From Parasulfuritortus sp049322515 (GTDB taxonomy: Bacteria; Pseudomonadota; Gammaproteobacteria; Burkholderiales; Thiobacillaceae), in assembly GCA_049322515.1 (NCBI GenBank), contig JBMOQW010000025.1:144397-208396 (forward strand): 64,000 bases of DNA, in the 5' to 3' direction. Both the position numbers and the translations under genes were made by a program. Below, piece after piece: positions 63,960 through 64,000 of this stretch (positions are counted from its first letter, which is position 1; every line of letters begins with the position of its first letter). A model generated the notes under the pieces. That model was given only the letters and a program-made list of their open reading frames with translations. It made no database searches and was not told where the DNA came from.

Positions 63960-64000
63960 ATGGCGCGCTACAAACCGATCCACAAGGGCATGAAGCTGCT
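63960..64000 (+). mobile_element. Start of an IS transposase (probably IS1182-type), cut by the window end
   Basis: From ATG 63960 the 13 visible residues read MARYKPIHKGMKL, the start I associate with IS1182-family transposases. AGGGGAGGG stands 5 to 8 bases upstream and a CATAAT -10 near 63919. The left end of the element would be near 63885-63890, just where the HD-GYP frame loses sense. Only 13 residues are visible, so the family is tentative. Confidence 0.5.

Overview
The window looks like a contiguous chromosome segment of a GC-rich betaproteobacterium, most likely a sulfur-oxidising member of the Thiobacillaceae or a close relative. Evidence for this is a flavocytochrome c sulfide dehydrogenase pair, a rhodanese-TusA-DsrE2 sulfur-relay cluster, YeeE/YedE-type sulfur permeases and the gene order birA-coaX-SPOR protein seen in betaproteobacteria. 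The assignment is an inference from gene content. No rRNA and no CRISPR array was seen.

Layout: the end of aspartokinase and tRNA-Ser(GCT) (1-447); a glucan/maltodextrin block with malQ, a GH13 amylase, a MalK-E-F-G type ABC importer, two secreted glucodextranase-C-like glucan-binding proteins and an outer-membrane barrel (545-12891); tRNA-Arg(ACG); housekeeping genes recN, nadK, hrcA, hemH (13084-17874); fccAB behind a perfect FNR-type box (17951-19694); a cyclic-nucleotide pair of CHASE2 cyclase and class II phosphodiesterase (19764-22765); an Mla/MCE-type lipid transport operon with a degenerate ATPase (22885-25725); YeeE/YedE permeases and an SCP-2 protein (25807-27395); SlyD-like FKBP, a GH57 amylase, an unusual Hsp33, MnmC, and an outer-membrane FadL pair (27460-34945); the dsrE2-tusA-rhd sulfur relay (35105-36456); alaS, birA, coaX and the nucleoid protein HU (36663-43843).

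From 43980 to 57479 the window is almost entirely signal transduction: a double-receiver GGDEF protein, a MASE1-type kinase with a FixJ/NarL regulator, a CmpX-like channel, a CBS protein, a heme-motif histidine kinase with an HD-GYP regulator, and two tandem PhnD-PAS-GGDEF(-EAL) proteins. Three intergenic regions here (47579, 48366, 52028) share a dyad TAAGGG-N3-CCCTTA(CGGA), always followed by a -10-like hexamer at the same distance. I read these as one small regulon, probably of the adjacent FixJ-type regulator. The third copy drives no protein gene directly but a stretch of about 110 bases ending in a very strong intrinsic terminator, so it probably makes a small RNA.

The right end carries a CinA-like protein, an MFS permease, SemiSWEET, rubredoxin, oxyR and an HD-GYP gene whose 5' end appears to be cut off by an insertion sequence; the transposase of that element starts at 63960 and runs off the window.
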